Source: Leeuwenhoekiella aestuarii | GTDB lineage: Bacteria > Bacteroidota > Bacteroidia > Flavobacteriales > Flavobacteriaceae | Assembly (NCBI RefSeq): GCF_004104055.1 | Contig: NZ_QOVJ01000001.1 | Location: forward strand, 1,178,001 to 1,242,000 | DNA: 64,000 nt | Direction: 5' to 3' | Part shown: positions 36,470 through 46,533 of the stretch, one piece after another | Layout of the letters: each line of letters begins with the position of its first letter | Numbering within the stretch: position 1 is the stretch's first letter | The notes under the pieces: model-generated | Told to the model about the DNA's origin: nothing | Databases searched by the model: none | The model's input: only the letters and a program-made list of their open reading frames with translations | Made by a program: the position numbers and the translations under genes

Positions 36470-36543
36470 CGGTCTGGACGGGACTCGAACCCGCGACCCC
36501 ATGCGTGACAGGCATGTATTCTAACCAACTGAACTACCAGACC
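36470..36543 (-). tRNA. tRNA-Asp (GTC)
   Basis: A 74-nt cloverleaf on the minus strand: acceptor GGTCTGG/CCAGACC, anticodon loop CTGTCAC with GTC, T-loop GGTTCGAGTCC, discriminator G. CCA is not encoded. Its 3' end faces the integrase gene, the usual place for island insertion. Confidence 0.97.
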
Positions 36544-36656
36544 AATATTTTAAGAACTTTTCAAGATTAGAAGTGTTGACCATTTCCTTTCTTGCGGGTG
36601 CAAATATACACTCATTTTTTAAGTGTGCAAACAATTTTTTAAACTTTTTTTAAATC

Positions 36657-37586
36657 CTATAAAAACTGTCTGCGTTCTACTAAAAAAGTACTCAGAATAG
36701 GAGCGAAACCACGCTGTATATCTGCGCTTACATAATTAATTTTATACTGCGCACAGCGCAATTTCAAAGCGCTAAAGTATTTGTTTACAGATTGGTAATA
36801 GGCGTCTTTTAGATTTTCAGAAAAAACGTCTATACTTTTTCCGGTTTCTATATCTTCAAAACGCTTAGGTGTGCTGTCAAAATCAAAATTTAATTCCGTA
36901 GCACTATCATAAGTGTGAAACAGGACAACCTCATGTTTATTGTACTTTAAATGCTGTAACGCTTCAAAGGTTCTTTCCTGCTGAATCTCATTTTGAAACA
37001 AATCGCTAAATAAAAATACCAAAGATCTGCGCTTTAATTTTTCAGCTATAAAATGCAGATTTGCGTAGGTATCTGTTTTGTTATTTTTGTTCGGTTTGAT
37101 TAAAATCTGGTTGAGCTGATCAAGTAACATATGGTGATGCCGCTCGCTTCCTTTTTCAGAAGCATAAAACTCAAAGTTTTCTGCATAGACACTCAAGCCC
37201 ACTGCATCGCGTTGTTTTTTCATCAGCTGCATAATTGCAGCCGATGCCAAAACCGAAAATGCAATTTTATTGGGCTTGTTTAAAATGCTGCTTTTTAAAG
37301 CAGGATAGTGCATACTGCTGCTGTTATCTACAATAAGGTGACAACGTAGGTTTGTTTCTTCCTCATAGCGTTTGGTATACAGCTTATCGGTGCGGGCGTA
37401 GAGTCTCCAATCTATGTGTTTAGTGCTTTCGCCTGCATTATAAACCTTGTGCTCTGCAAACTCTGCAGAAAACCCGTGAAACGGACTCTTATGCATTCCG
37501 CTGATAAATCCTTCAACGATCTGACCTGCGAGGAGCTCCAGATTATTAAAACCGGTTATTGTATTAAGATGCGCTTGAAGATCCAT
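36657..37586 (-). CDS. DUF58 domain protein (von Willebrand A-like)
   Basis: 309 residues. The DUF58 signature is GESTKHIDWRLYARTDKLY with KRYEEETNL (about residues 50-80), followed by a vWA-like MIDAS start LIVDNSSSMHY (about 85). DUF58 proteins often accompany MoxR ATPases and batA/B genes in Bacteroidota, but none of these is adjacent here. It is cytoplasmic by sequence, with no signal peptide. A role in envelope or stress chaperoning is only suspected for the family. First intact core gene right of the island. Confidence 0.92.
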   Translation of the reverse strand: MDLQAHLNTITGFNNLELLAGQIVEGFISGMHKSPFHGFSAEFAEHKVYNAGESTKHIDWRLYARTDKLYTKRYEEETNLRCHLIVDNSSSMHYPALKSSILNKPNKIAFSVLASAAIMQLMKKQRDAVGLSVYAENFEFYASEKGSERHHHMLLDQLNQILIKPNKNNKTDTYANLHFIAEKLKRRSLVFLFSDLFQNEIQQERTFEALQHLKYNKHEVVLFHTYDSATELNFDFDSTPKRFEDIETGKSIDVFSENLKDAYYQSVNKYFSALKLRCAQYKINYVSADIQRGFAPILSTFLVERRQFL

Positions 37587-37805
37587 ATGTTTAGCAGGCA
37601 GTATGTAGTATCAGTTTTCAGTCTCAGTCAGCAGTGATTTTGTATTTCTAATTTTCGATTTCGTATTTCAAACCGTTCCCTTTGGTACATCGCTGCTTTG
37701 GTAGCGGTACTTAGTGATCGGTTTTCAGTTACAGTCTCTAAATCAAGAATACTAAATAACAAACAATAAATTCTGCCAACTACAAACTGAGACTGCGTAC
37801 TGTTA

Positions 37806-38351
37806 TTAAACGATCCCGTCAACTATACCATAAGCGACAGACTCATCTGCACCCATCCAATGATCACGGTTAAAATCTTTCATTACTTTATCATAATCCT
37901 GACCGCAATTTTCAGCAAGAATTTTTGCACTCAATTCTTTTGTTTTTAAGATTTCCTGAGCGGTAATTTCAATATCACTAGCTTGTCCGCGCGCACCACC
38001 GCTAGGTTGGTGAATCATCACACGCGCGTGTGGTTGAATGAAGCGACGTCCTTTTTCGCCTACAGAAAGTAAAATACTTCCCATACTAGCCGCAAGACCG
38101 GTACATATAGTAGAAACCGGGCTCTTTATTGACTTGATCGTGTCGTAAATAGAGAAGCCGGAAGTCACATAACCACCCGGGCTGTTGATGTAAAATTGAA
38201 TTTCGTCATTGCTTAGCGCATCAAGATATAATAAGCGGTCCACAACGTGTTTCGCACTTTTATCATCTACTTGCCCCCATAAGAACACTTTGCGTTCTTC
38301 AAGTAATTTTGCATCTATGCTATCTTGAGGTTTTCCTTTTTTAGTTTCCAT
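37806..38351 (-). CDS. clpP: ClpP-like serine protease subunit
   Basis: 181 residues. The catalytic Ser lies in GLAASMGSILLS (about 91), His in RVMIHQPSGG (about 116) and Asp in NRDHWMGADESVAYGIVD (about 165). The opening ERKVFLWGQVDDKSAKHVVD matches the ClpP oligomerisation region. It is somewhat short and lacks a long propeptide, like the second ClpP paralogue of many Bacteroidota. It should work with a Clp ATPase encoded elsewhere. Start at ATG 38351 after a plain A-rich leader. Confidence 0.9.
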   Translation of the reverse strand: METKKGKPQDSIDAKLLEERKVFLWGQVDDKSAKHVVDRLLYLDALSNDEIQFYINSPGGYVTSGFSIYDTIKSIKSPVSTICTGLAASMGSILLSVGEKGRRFIQPHARVMIHQPSGGARGQASDIEITAQEILKTKELSAKILAENCGQDYDKVMKDFNRDHWMGADESVAYGIVDGIV

Positions 38352-38743
38352 AATTTAATTTTAAATAGTTTTAATCGGTATTGAGCCTTCAGCATACTCC
38401 AACTGAAAAAGAGCACAAACCGAATAAAATTTCCTTTTTTATTGGCACCGCCAAAGGGTTTAATACCCCGAGGCTTGCCTCGAAATTGAAAATTTGTTTT
38501 TAAAGCATCCGCCATGAGCTAGCCCTTAGGAAGTTTACTTTAGGATGAGCCAAAATTTCACGTCTTGACTATCCCGTAAATTTCGGTACAATTTTTAAAT
38601 CTCCCTAACAAGTATAAACAATAAACTTGTGAAATGCTTATAAAACAGTAAAGCCTTGTGAAGGGTTGTGCTCAACAGCATCCAATAAAAAAGGTCTGAC
38701 GCTAAGCCAAACCTTTTTTATTTTTAAGAAACATAATATAAGA
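38352..38743. other. Gap before the thioredoxin gene
   Basis: No gene seen. It holds the trxA terminator (38687-38719); the rest is unremarkable A/T-rich DNA. Confidence 0.4.
38687..38719 (-). terminator. Intrinsic terminator after trxA
   Basis: AAAAAAGGT and ACCTTTTTT flank a 15-base centre that adds TTGGC/GCTAA-type pairs; it lies 25 bases beyond the trxA stop on the minus strand. Confidence 0.65.
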
Positions 38744-39061
38744 CTATAATAATCCGTCTATCGCTTCTGTATATACATTTTTAGGAGCAACACCTACCTG
38801 GCGTCCTACAACTTCTCCGCCTTTAAACATTAAAACAGTAGGTATATTACGCACACCGTATTTTGCAGCAAACTCTTGATTAGCATCTACATCCAGTTTA
38901 CCTATCACGGCTTTCCCTTCGTACTCTTTGCTGATCTCTTCAATTACGGGACCTACCATTCTACAAGGTCCGCACCAAGCAGCCCAAAAGTCTACTAAGA
39001 CCGGTTTTTCTGATTGTAATACCGCTTCTTCAAAGTTTGCGTCTGTTATTTCTAGTGCCAT
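38744..39061 (-). CDS. trxA: Thioredoxin
   Basis: 105 residues with the redox centre [10 protein letters not shown] (Cys about 31 and 34), the cis-Pro loop [12 protein letters not shown] and a standard thioredoxin length. No export signal, so it is cytoplasmic. It carries electrons from thioredoxin reductase to ribonucleotide reductase and protein disulfides. Monocistronic, with a clear terminator behind it. Confidence 0.97.
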   Translation of the reverse strand: MALEITDANFEEAVLQSEKPVLVDFWAAWCGPCRMVGPVIEEISKEYEGKAVIGKLDVDANQEFAAKYGVRNIPTVLMFKGGEVVGRQVGVAPKNVYTEAIDGLL

Positions 39062-39303
39062 TTTAATTCTGTTATTTAGGTTATTAATGCAAAATTAGTC
39101 AATTATTCTTCTAAAGCTTACAAGGAGCGAATTAGATTTGATTATGTTTTGATCAGTTTAATTGATTTTAAATATACAATCTGTCAAGTTTTGGTGTGTC
39201 CACAAGGTTCAGGCTTTCTGTTGCAAGTCCGCGCCCCTGATCCCGATTACCATCGGGGCGGGGCTGTGGGCTTTTCACGGCAATCCTTCACGCGGGTTAT
39301 CAA

Positions 39304-41100
39304 TTAATTTTTTACAGCCGTATACACGAGCGCGCCATATCCCGGGATATTGAATTTTCCTGTAAATGGACGACCATCCGTTTCTTGTTCTTCAAGTTTT
39401 AGATCGTTTACTTCAAGATCAGAAAAATCTGCGTCATAACCCTTCCAGTCAGCATTGATGCGCAATTTCCAATCATGGTTGTTATCCATGCCGATCCCAT
39501 AATCTAAATATTCCTGATTTCTGAAATTCAGAATAATCAATGCCTCCTCCTCTTCACTGCCACCGCGTTTAAAAGCCAGAATTTTAGTTTCAGGATTAAA
39601 ATGAATAACATCCAGATGTTGTCCATTGAGACCGTTAGCACCTCCGCTGGTACCGGTACGCAATTTAATCACATCACTCACCAGTTGTCTGATTCCGGAG
39701 AAGCGTTCTTCTTTATTCCAATCTAATTGCTCGGTATCTTGAAAGTACTCATCTTCTATAAATTCCTGCCCTTGAAAAAGCATGGGAATTCCCGGAGCGG
39801 TTAGCGTAAGTACAATTCCCAGTACCGCGCGTCTTTTTGCAAATTCACTTTCGGCATCTCCCGGCTGAATTTCTTCAGGCACACGGGCTTTACCATTAGC
39901 AACTTCGTCATGTGATTCGGTATATACTACTCGTTTGAATACATTTCCACTATAGGTATATTCCAGCGCATCTACAATTTTTTGAAGGTCCCGGCTGTCA
40001 TCGTGAGTATCCTGAAGTACCTCACGTACCGGATGCACAAAGTGAGAATCCCATTGTGCACCGTAACCTACGCCACCATAGGCAATGCCGTTAGTGACGA
40101 ACTCATCACCTTTTAAATCCTCAGCAATGGTGAGCACTTTGGGGTATTTAGTTTGTAATTCGAGATTGATCTCACGCATCATTTGATTGCCTTCATCTAT
40201 AGCTTTGTCTTCTCCCAAACCACCACCTTCATAACGTATATATGAAGTAGCATCCAGACGCAAACCGTCACAATGGTATTTTTCTATCCACATCAAGGCG
40301 TTGTCGCGTAAATATTGACGCACTTCCTGTCTGCCGTAATCCGGTCGCGTATCTCCCCAAGGGGTTGTGCTGCGGTGATCGTTGTAGAAATAAATTCCGC
40401 CTTTGTCATTTTCACTCCAGCCGTCAAACCGCCAGAGATCTACATCAGAGGGGCCAAAATGATTGTACACCACATCCATGATGATCGCAATTCCTGCTTT
40501 GTGAGCTTCTTTAACCAGTTTGGCAAGACCTTCAGGCCCGCCGTAATCCTGCTCAATGGCAAAGGGATGTGCAGGATTATAGCCCCACGATATACCCCCG
40601 GCAAACTCAGCAACCGGTAAAAGTTCAATACAGTTAATGCCTAAATCTCTCAGGTAAGGTAATTTTTCAATCACATCTTCAAACGTACCCACCTGGTCTG
40701 CTTCTTTACGGTTAAACGTACCTACATGCAACTCATAAATAACCAGCTTGTTCCAGTCGTGCATCTCAAAAGCATCACCTTCCCAGTCAAAATCTAATGA
40801 GCGGATAATCGTATTCCCATTGCTGTTTGTCAATTCAAAAGCATAAGGATCATTGCGGAAAAATTTATGCGCTCCGTTATGAATGAGGTATTTGTATTCA
40901 TGGCCTTCCTGCGCATCGCTGGTAACTCCGGACCAGTATCCGTTTTGTTCCGATTCTAGCGGAAAGTTGGTTTCGTTCCAGTCGTTAAAATCCCCGGTTA
41001 CAAAAATTTTGTCAGCATTGGGAGCCCAGACTCTAAAGGTGGTAATACCGTCATTTATAACAGCACCCATCCCGGCTGATTTTTCTATTGTGGTTTGCAT
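39304..41100 (-). CDS. GH13 alpha-amylase/branching-type enzyme with CBM48
   Basis: 598 residues. Residues 15-110 are a CBM48 domain (FRVWAPNADKIFVTGDFNDW). The GH13 barrel follows with the nucleophile Asp in CDGLRLDATSYI (about 279), the acid Glu in LTIAEDLKG (about 324) and Asp in YTESHDEVANGK (about 396), plus the MDVVYNHFGPS motif. The layout resembles maltooligosyltrehalose trehalohydrolases and short branching enzymes rather than classical GlgB. No export signal, so it probably acts on intracellular glycogen or related glucans. No trehalose or glycogen gene is adjacent, and the substrate is unresolved. Confidence 0.9.
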   Translation of the reverse strand: MQTTIEKSAGMGAVINDGITTFRVWAPNADKIFVTGDFNDWNETNFPLESEQNGYWSGVTSDAQEGHEYKYLIHNGAHKFFRNDPYAFELTNSNGNTIIRSLDFDWEGDAFEMHDWNKLVIYELHVGTFNRKEADQVGTFEDVIEKLPYLRDLGINCIELLPVAEFAGGISWGYNPAHPFAIEQDYGGPEGLAKLVKEAHKAGIAIIMDVVYNHFGPSDVDLWRFDGWSENDKGGIYFYNDHRSTTPWGDTRPDYGRQEVRQYLRDNALMWIEKYHCDGLRLDATSYIRYEGGGLGEDKAIDEGNQMMREINLELQTKYPKVLTIAEDLKGDEFVTNGIAYGGVGYGAQWDSHFVHPVREVLQDTHDDSRDLQKIVDALEYTYSGNVFKRVVYTESHDEVANGKARVPEEIQPGDAESEFAKRRAVLGIVLTLTAPGIPMLFQGQEFIEDEYFQDTEQLDWNKEERFSGIRQLVSDVIKLRTGTSGGANGLNGQHLDVIHFNPETKILAFKRGGSEEEEALIILNFRNQEYLDYGIGMDNNHDWKLRINADWKGYDADFSDLEVNDLKLEEQETDGRPFTGKFNIPGYGALVYTAVKN

Positions 41101-41243
41101 AGCGATTCTTGGTTTTTAAAGTGAAATTACCTCAAAACCGATATCTAATGCGCTTTTTATGAATTGCTTAACTGTGAAATAAAGTATAAAAATTAATTTG
41201 GAATTTCAGCGGGTTTAGAACGGTTTACAGAATAGTTGTCACA

Positions 41244-41267
41244 CGACCCTGATTTAGCTCAGGGTCG
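41244..41267. repeat. Perfect hairpin, dispersed-repeat type
   Basis: CGACCCTGA and TCAGGGTCG form a 9-bp stem around TTTAGC in the gap between the GH13 gene and dnaE. There is no T-run on either side, so it is less likely a terminator than a mobile palindromic repeat. Confidence 0.4.
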
Positions 41268-41346
41268 AATATTGTGATTAAAAAACGGAATAGGAAGACC
41301 TTAAATCCTATTATGCTAATTTATTTTGGCTGTGGCACCTCGCCAC

Positions 41347-44300
41347 TTAATTGAGTTTAAAGCTAAACCGTTGCGCTTTTAATTCATTCAACAACGCACT
41401 ACTGATCTTGACCTTTTTCTTTCTGCTTGGCATCTGGAGTGCGATTTTTTGTTCAGATTCAAACACATAAAAATGCAGATTGTGATCTCCGCGGTGGTTG
41501 AATAAGGTTTCGCGAAGTTCTTCAATGCGATTGCTTTGCACTTCTTTTAGGTCCAGATTGATGGTGAGCTTTTTACTAAAGGTTTCCATCACGTCCTGCA
41601 GCTGCATAAAGTTGTTGAACTGTATCCGTGGGTCGCCTTTTTTGCCGGTCTCGCGATTCGTCCATCCTTCGCGTACAAACGCCCGCATATGAACAAAGGA
41701 GTTGGGAATTAAAAAATGCCTGAACTTGAGGTACTCTTCACCAAACATTCTAAACTCAAACGACTCTTCAAAATCTTCAACAGTAAATGCCGCCCAGCCT
41801 TTTCCATTTTTAGAAACCCGGTGCTGCACATCAGAAATCACCCCGCCAATGGTGAGTTCGCGGTTGAGGTGCTGATCCAAATTGTTGAAATCTTTGATTT
41901 TTCCGTTGCAGAAATTGTCCATTTCCAGTTTAAAATCATCCAGCGGGTGACCACTGATGTAAATACCTACCACTTCTTTTTCACGACGTAGTTTTTCCAT
42001 CGTTCCCCATTCTTCACAAGGAGGAACTACAGGCTCCGGAATTTGTACTTCACTGGCTTCACCGAATAAACTCACCTGAGCAGAATTTTCATTTTCCTGA
42101 AACTTTGCTCCGTATTTTACGGCTTTTTCCAAGAAGGTAATGCCGTCGCCTTCATCTTTAAAATACTGTGCGCGATGTGAAGTAGGGAAGCTGTCAAAGC
42201 CACCGGCAAGCGCCAGACTTTCAAAAGCTTTTTTATTGGCTGCGCGCAGATCTATGCGTTTTGCCAGGTCAAAAACTGAGCGGTACGGAGCGTCTTTTCG
42301 GTTTTCTACAATGGTTTTTACGGCATTTGCACCAACACCTTTTACGGCTCCCATACCAAAACGTACAGCGCCTTGATCGTTTACGGTAAACTTTCTAAAG
42401 GATTCATTGACATCAGGACCCAATACTTCCAGCCCCATACGCTTACATTCTTCCATAAAAAATGTCACCTGCTTGATGTCGTTCATATTGTTAGAAAGCA
42501 CAGCAGCCATGTATTCGGCAGGGTAGTGGGCCTTACAATATGCGGTTTGGTAGGCAATCCATGCGTAGCAGGTAGAGTGCGACTTGTTAAAGGCATAGGC
42601 CGCAAAAGCTTCCCAGTCTTTCCAGATCTTTTCGAGGATTTTTCGGTCGTGGCCGTTTTTTTCCCCACCGTCCAGGAACTGTGGTTTTAGTTTTTCCAGC
42701 AGGGCAAAGATCTTTTTACCCATCGCTTTTCGCAAGACATCGGCATCACCTTTACTGAAGCCTGCCAGACTCTGCGACAAGAGCATCACCTGCTCCTGAT
42801 AAACCGTAATTCCGTAGGTTTCTTCCAGATACTCCTCCATCGCCGGAAGGTCATACTGAATTTCTTCATCCCCGTGTTTACGTGCGATAAAGCTCGGAAT
42901 ATACTCCATAGGTCCCGGGCGATAAAGGGCGTTCATCGCAATAAGGTCTTCAAAAACAGTTGGTTTTAACGCCTGCATGTGTTTTTGCATCCCCGGCGAT
43001 TCATACTGAAAAATACCTACCGTATCTCCACGCTGGAACAACTCGTATGTTTTTTCATCATCTAACGGAAAACTATCCGGATCGAGATCAACACCGTGTT
43101 TATGCTTAACCAGTTTTACCGTGTCTTTAATCAGCGTCAGGGTCTTCAGACCCAGGAAGTCCATTTTTAAGAGTCCAGCTTCCTCAACCACCGAGTTGTC
43201 AAACTGGGTGACGTAGAGGTCTGAATCTTTTGCTGTGGAAACCGGAACGAAGTTGGTAATATCATCGGGTGTGATGATCACCCCACAGGCGTGAATCCCG
43301 GTATTACGCACCGAGCCCTCTAGCTGACGTGCACGACGTAGCGTTTGCCCCTCTAAATCATCGCCTTCCGCAAGATTGAGTAGTTCGTTAACCTTGACCA
43401 GATCATCAGAACGAAATTTCTTCTTGAGATCGGCTTCACTTTGCCCAAATATTTTAGCCAGCTTTGACATATTGGGGATCAGCTTGGCAATACGATCCGC
43501 ATCTCCTAACGGAAGATCCAAAACCCTTGCTGTATCTCGAATGGATGATTTTGCGGCCATCGTACCGTAGGTGATAATCTGTGCTACCTGATTAGCCCCA
43601 TATTTATTGATTACATAATCCATAACCCGGCTTCGGCCCTCGTCATCAAAATCGATATCAATATCGGGCATACTCACCCGATCCGGATTGAGGAAACGCT
43701 CAAAAAGCAGATCGTACTTAATCGGGTCTATATTCGTAATTCCCAAACAATACGCCACCGCACTACCGGCAGCAGAACCCCGGCCGGGACCTACCGATAC
43801 ATCCATATTTCGGGCTTCGCGGATGAAATCTTCCACAATGAGGAAATACCCGGGATATCCCGTGTTTTCAATAACGCTCAGCTCAAAGTTGAGGCGTTCT
43901 TCAATATCGGGTGTGATTTCCGGATAGCGTTTTTTAGCACCTTCAAAGGTGATGTGTTTCAGGTATTTGTTTTCCCCGCGTTTGCCACCATCCAGTTTAT
44001 CTTCTTCAAACTGAAATTCTTCAGGAATGGTAAATGCCGGTAAGAGCACATCCCGGGCCAAAACAAACGCTTCAATTTTATCTACAACCTCGGTTACATT
44101 GCTTATTGCTTCCGGCAGGTCTGTAAACAGGGCTTTCATCTCATCTGCAGACTTGAAGTAGTATTCTTCGTTATCCAGGCCAAAGCGATAGCCGCGGCCG
44201 CGGCCCTTAGGGGTTGCTACTTTTTCACCGTCTTTTACACAGAGTAAAATATCGTGAGCCGTCGCATCTTCTTTATCAATGTAAAAGGTATTATTAGTCG

Positions 44301-45729
44301 CAACCAGTTTTACATCGTGTGTTTTAGAAAACTCGACCAGCGTTTGATTCACACGGTCTTCATCTTCCTGCCCGTGACGCATGATCTCGATGTACAGATC
44401 GTCTCCAAACGTTTCTTTCCACCACAATAAAGCTTCTTCGGCTTGTTTTTCACCCACATTGAGCACCTTACTGGGTACTTCCCCATACAGGTTACCGGTA
44501 AGAACGATGAGGTCTTCTTTATAGCGCTCTACAATTTTACGATCTATACGCGGCACATAATAAAAACCGTCTGTGTAGGCGAGCGATGCCATTTTTGCCA
44601 GATTGTGATAGCCTTTTTTGTTTTTGGCAATGAATACAATCTGATAGCCGTTATCTTTTTGGCTTTTGTTGGTGTGATCCTGGCAGACGTTGAGCTCTAT
44701 TCCTACGATGGGTTTTATAACCGTTTCTGTGGGCTCTTCACCGGCTTCTTCAAGAGCTGTATTTTTAGCAAGAGCTGCTTTGTTATGTGCGGTTAAAGCT
44801 TTTACAAAGTGAAAAGCAGCCATCATATTCCCCATGTCACTAATGCCAACTGCGGGCATTTTGTGCTTCTTTGCGGCATTAACAATATCGTGTACACTTG
44901 AAGTAGACTGAAGGATGGAGAACTGAGAATGGTTGTGCAAATGAACAAAATCTACTTTCGCGAGTTGCTCTTTATTCTCTTTGATTTCTTCTTTAGAAAT
45001 ATCTGCCTGATCTGCTTTTTGCAGGGTTTTGCGTATTTCTTCAGAAGCAGCTTTAAGGTTGATGTGTTTGAGCCCTATGAATTCAATAGGCTGCGGATTG
45101 GCTTCCTGAAAATCTTCAAAATAGCCTGCAGGTACATCTAGTTCTTCCTGCGTAAAAATGCGGCGACGCACCAATTCAAAAAAGCAACGCGTAGTTGCTT
45201 CCACATCGGCAGTTGCATTGTGGGCTTCTCCAAAGGGTTTTCCGAATAAATACTGATGCAACTCAGTAAGAGTAGGCAGTTTGAATTTACCTCCACGTCC
45301 CCCGGGAATCTGACATAGTTGCGCAGTCCTCTCAGTACAGGTATCTAATACCGGAAGTTCCTGAAGCTGGTTTGTGACATCAAGGCGGTGAAATTCTGCA
45401 CCCATGATGTTCACGTCAAAACCTACGTTTTGTCCCACGACAAATTTGGTTTTATCCAAAGCCGCTTTAAATTTTCCTAAAACCTCTCCCAGAGGCAGAC
45501 CGTCCCGCTGGGCAAGCTCTGTAGAAATACCGTGAATACGCTCAGCATCAAACGGAATGTCAAATCCGTCAGGGCGAATTAGATAATCCTGATGTTCAAT
45601 ACAGTTCCCCATATCGTCATGCAGCTGCCAGGCAATTTGTATCGCTCTGGGCCAGTTGTCAGAATCGGTGATGGGAGCGTTCCAGTTCTTGGGTAAGCCG
45701 GTAGTTTCAGTATCAAATATCAGGTACAT
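41347..45729 (-). CDS. dnaE: DNA polymerase III alpha subunit with fused proofreading exonuclease
   Basis: 1460 residues. Residues 1-210 are a DnaQ-type 3'-5' exonuclease (FDTETTGLP at the start and HNATADVEA near 190, the DEDDh set). A PHP domain begins at HLHNHSQFSIL (about 264). The polymerase core has GPGRGSAAGSAVAY (about 640) and the catalytic triad stretch MPDIDIDFDDEGR (about 685). The end holds the helix-hairpin and OB domains. This exonuclease-alpha fusion is a regular feature of flavobacteria and means proofreading sits on the same chain. A single intact gene with no close operon partner. Confidence 0.96.
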   Translation of the reverse strand: MYLIFDTETTGLPKNWNAPITDSDNWPRAIQIAWQLHDDMGNCIEHQDYLIRPDGFDIPFDAERIHGISTELAQRDGLPLGEVLGKFKAALDKTKFVVGQNVGFDVNIMGAEFHRLDVTNQLQELPVLDTCTERTAQLCQIPGGRGGKFKLPTLTELHQYLFGKPFGEAHNATADVEATTRCFFELVRRRIFTQEELDVPAGYFEDFQEANPQPIEFIGLKHINLKAASEEIRKTLQKADQADISKEEIKENKEQLAKVDFVHLHNHSQFSILQSTSSVHDIVNAAKKHKMPAVGISDMGNMMAAFHFVKALTAHNKAALAKNTALEEAGEEPTETVIKPIVGIELNVCQDHTNKSQKDNGYQIVFIAKNKKGYHNLAKMASLAYTDGFYYVPRIDRKIVERYKEDLIVLTGNLYGEVPSKVLNVGEKQAEEALLWWKETFGDDLYIEIMRHGQEDEDRVNQTLVEFSKTHDVKLVATNNTFYIDKEDATAHDILLCVKDGEKVATPKGRGRGYRFGLDNEEYYFKSADEMKALFTDLPEAISNVTEVVDKIEAFVLARDVLLPAFTIPEEFQFEEDKLDGGKRGENKYLKHITFEGAKKRYPEITPDIEERLNFELSVIENTGYPGYFLIVEDFIREARNMDVSVGPGRGSAAGSAVAYCLGITNIDPIKYDLLFERFLNPDRVSMPDIDIDFDDEGRSRVMDYVINKYGANQVAQIITYGTMAAKSSIRDTARVLDLPLGDADRIAKLIPNMSKLAKIFGQSEADLKKKFRSDDLVKVNELLNLAEGDDLEGQTLRRARQLEGSVRNTGIHACGVIITPDDITNFVPVSTAKDSDLYVTQFDNSVVEEAGLLKMDFLGLKTLTLIKDTVKLVKHKHGVDLDPDSFPLDDEKTYELFQRGDTVGIFQYESPGMQKHMQALKPTVFEDLIAMNALYRPGPMEYIPSFIARKHGDEEIQYDLPAMEEYLEETYGITVYQEQVMLLSQSLAGFSKGDADVLRKAMGKKIFALLEKLKPQFLDGGEKNGHDRKILEKIWKDWEAFAAYAFNKSHSTCYAWIAYQTAYCKAHYPAEYMAAVLSNNMNDIKQVTFFMEECKRMGLEVLGPDVNESFRKFTVNDQGAVRFGMGAVKGVGANAVKTIVENRKDAPYRSVFDLAKRIDLRAANKKAFESLALAGGFDSFPTSHRAQYFKDEGDGITFLEKAVKYGAKFQENENSAQVSLFGEASEVQIPEPVVPPCEEWGTMEKLRREKEVVGIYISGHPLDDFKLEMDNFCNGKIKDFNNLDQHLNRELTIGGVISDVQHRVSKNGKGWAAFTVEDFEESFEFRMFGEEYLKFRHFLIPNSFVHMRAFVREGWTNRETGKKGDPRIQFNNFMQLQDVMETFSKKLTINLDLKEVQSNRIEELRETLFNHRGDHNLHFYVFESEQKIALQMPSRKKKVKISSALLNELKAQRFSFKLN

Positions 45730-45850
45730 TGCTGGTTCTCTTTAGGTTGCTTTTTTCAGGGCAGGAGATGGGGAAAAGTTTAAAATTAAAGAAAAAGACA
45801 GGCTTTAAAAAGTTAAGTTTTGGAGAGTTATTAACGGTATGTACACCCAT

Positions 45851-45890
45851 AAAAAAAGCAGTCCTAAAAGTAAAATTAGGACTGCTTTTT
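45851..45890 (-). terminator. Intrinsic terminator after DUF2383 gene
   Basis: AAAAAGCAGTCCTAA pairs with TTAGGACTGCTTTTT around 8 bases; A and T runs on both sides allow use from either strand. It lies 39 bases past the stop of the minus-strand gene at 45929. Confidence 0.85.
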
Positions 45891-45928
45891 GACACCCAAT
45901 GGTGTCGGCTAATTCAAATAGAATGGTT

Positions 45929-46375
45929 CTATGCCATTATTTCAAATGCTTTAACTTCCTCTAAAGCACTTTTAATAGTATCGCGTTGAACCTTTAGAAT
46001 AGACTCTGTTGTTGGTGGTATATTAGGCTCTTTAAGAATATTGTTATATTCTTCGAGTGCATTTTTTTCACCACGAATCGTTTCTTCTAAAATTGATTCT
46101 TCATTATCGTTAGATAGTGTCGATTTTACATTCATCCAAAGTCTGTGGGCATCTCCAGCAAGGCTTGTGCCTTTGTCTGGGGTTTCACCATATACTTTGA
46201 TCTCATTTTTAATCTGATGTCCAAAGTCGTAACGTTCTTTGGCTCTGCGATTAAAATACTCTTTGAGGGTATTATCCTTTACGTTTTCAGAAGCGAGTTT
46301 GTAACCGGCTTCAGCATCGTAATTTTTAGTTAATAATTCATTTAGCTTGTTCGAAATTTTTTCACTGTACTTCAT
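45929..46375 (-). CDS. DUF2383 (PA2169-type) four-helix-bundle protein
   Basis: 148 residues, entirely helical. KLNELLTKNYDAEAGYKLAS and GTSLAGDAHRLWMNVKST with EETIRGEKNALEEYNNIL are the conserved blocks of the ferritin-like DUF2383 family, with Glu and His residues positioned like a di-iron or bundle core. Its role in bacteria is unclear; stress or spore-coat associations exist for distant relatives. A 148-residue paralogue lies just upstream (46534). No signal peptide. Confidence 0.85.
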   Translation of the reverse strand: MKYSEKISNKLNELLTKNYDAEAGYKLASENVKDNTLKEYFNRRAKERYDFGHQIKNEIKVYGETPDKGTSLAGDAHRLWMNVKSTLSNDNEESILEETIRGEKNALEEYNNILKEPNIPPTTESILKVQRDTIKSALEEVKAFEIMA

Positions 46376-46533
46376 CTTCTATCTTCTTTTTTTAATTATC
46401 GAAACAATTTTTGGCTAGTAAGACGGATGTTTCGTTAACGTCCATAAATAATATATAAGTTAAAGTGTCTGAAAACAAATCATTTAAGACTGTTTAACGT
46501 TGCTCGTGTCACTTTAACAGTATCTCTTAAATT

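Noticed and set aside
37628-37822. Open frame between the DUF58 and clpP genes (minus strand)
   Set aside because: Overlaps the end of clpP and is low in coding features; no family pattern.
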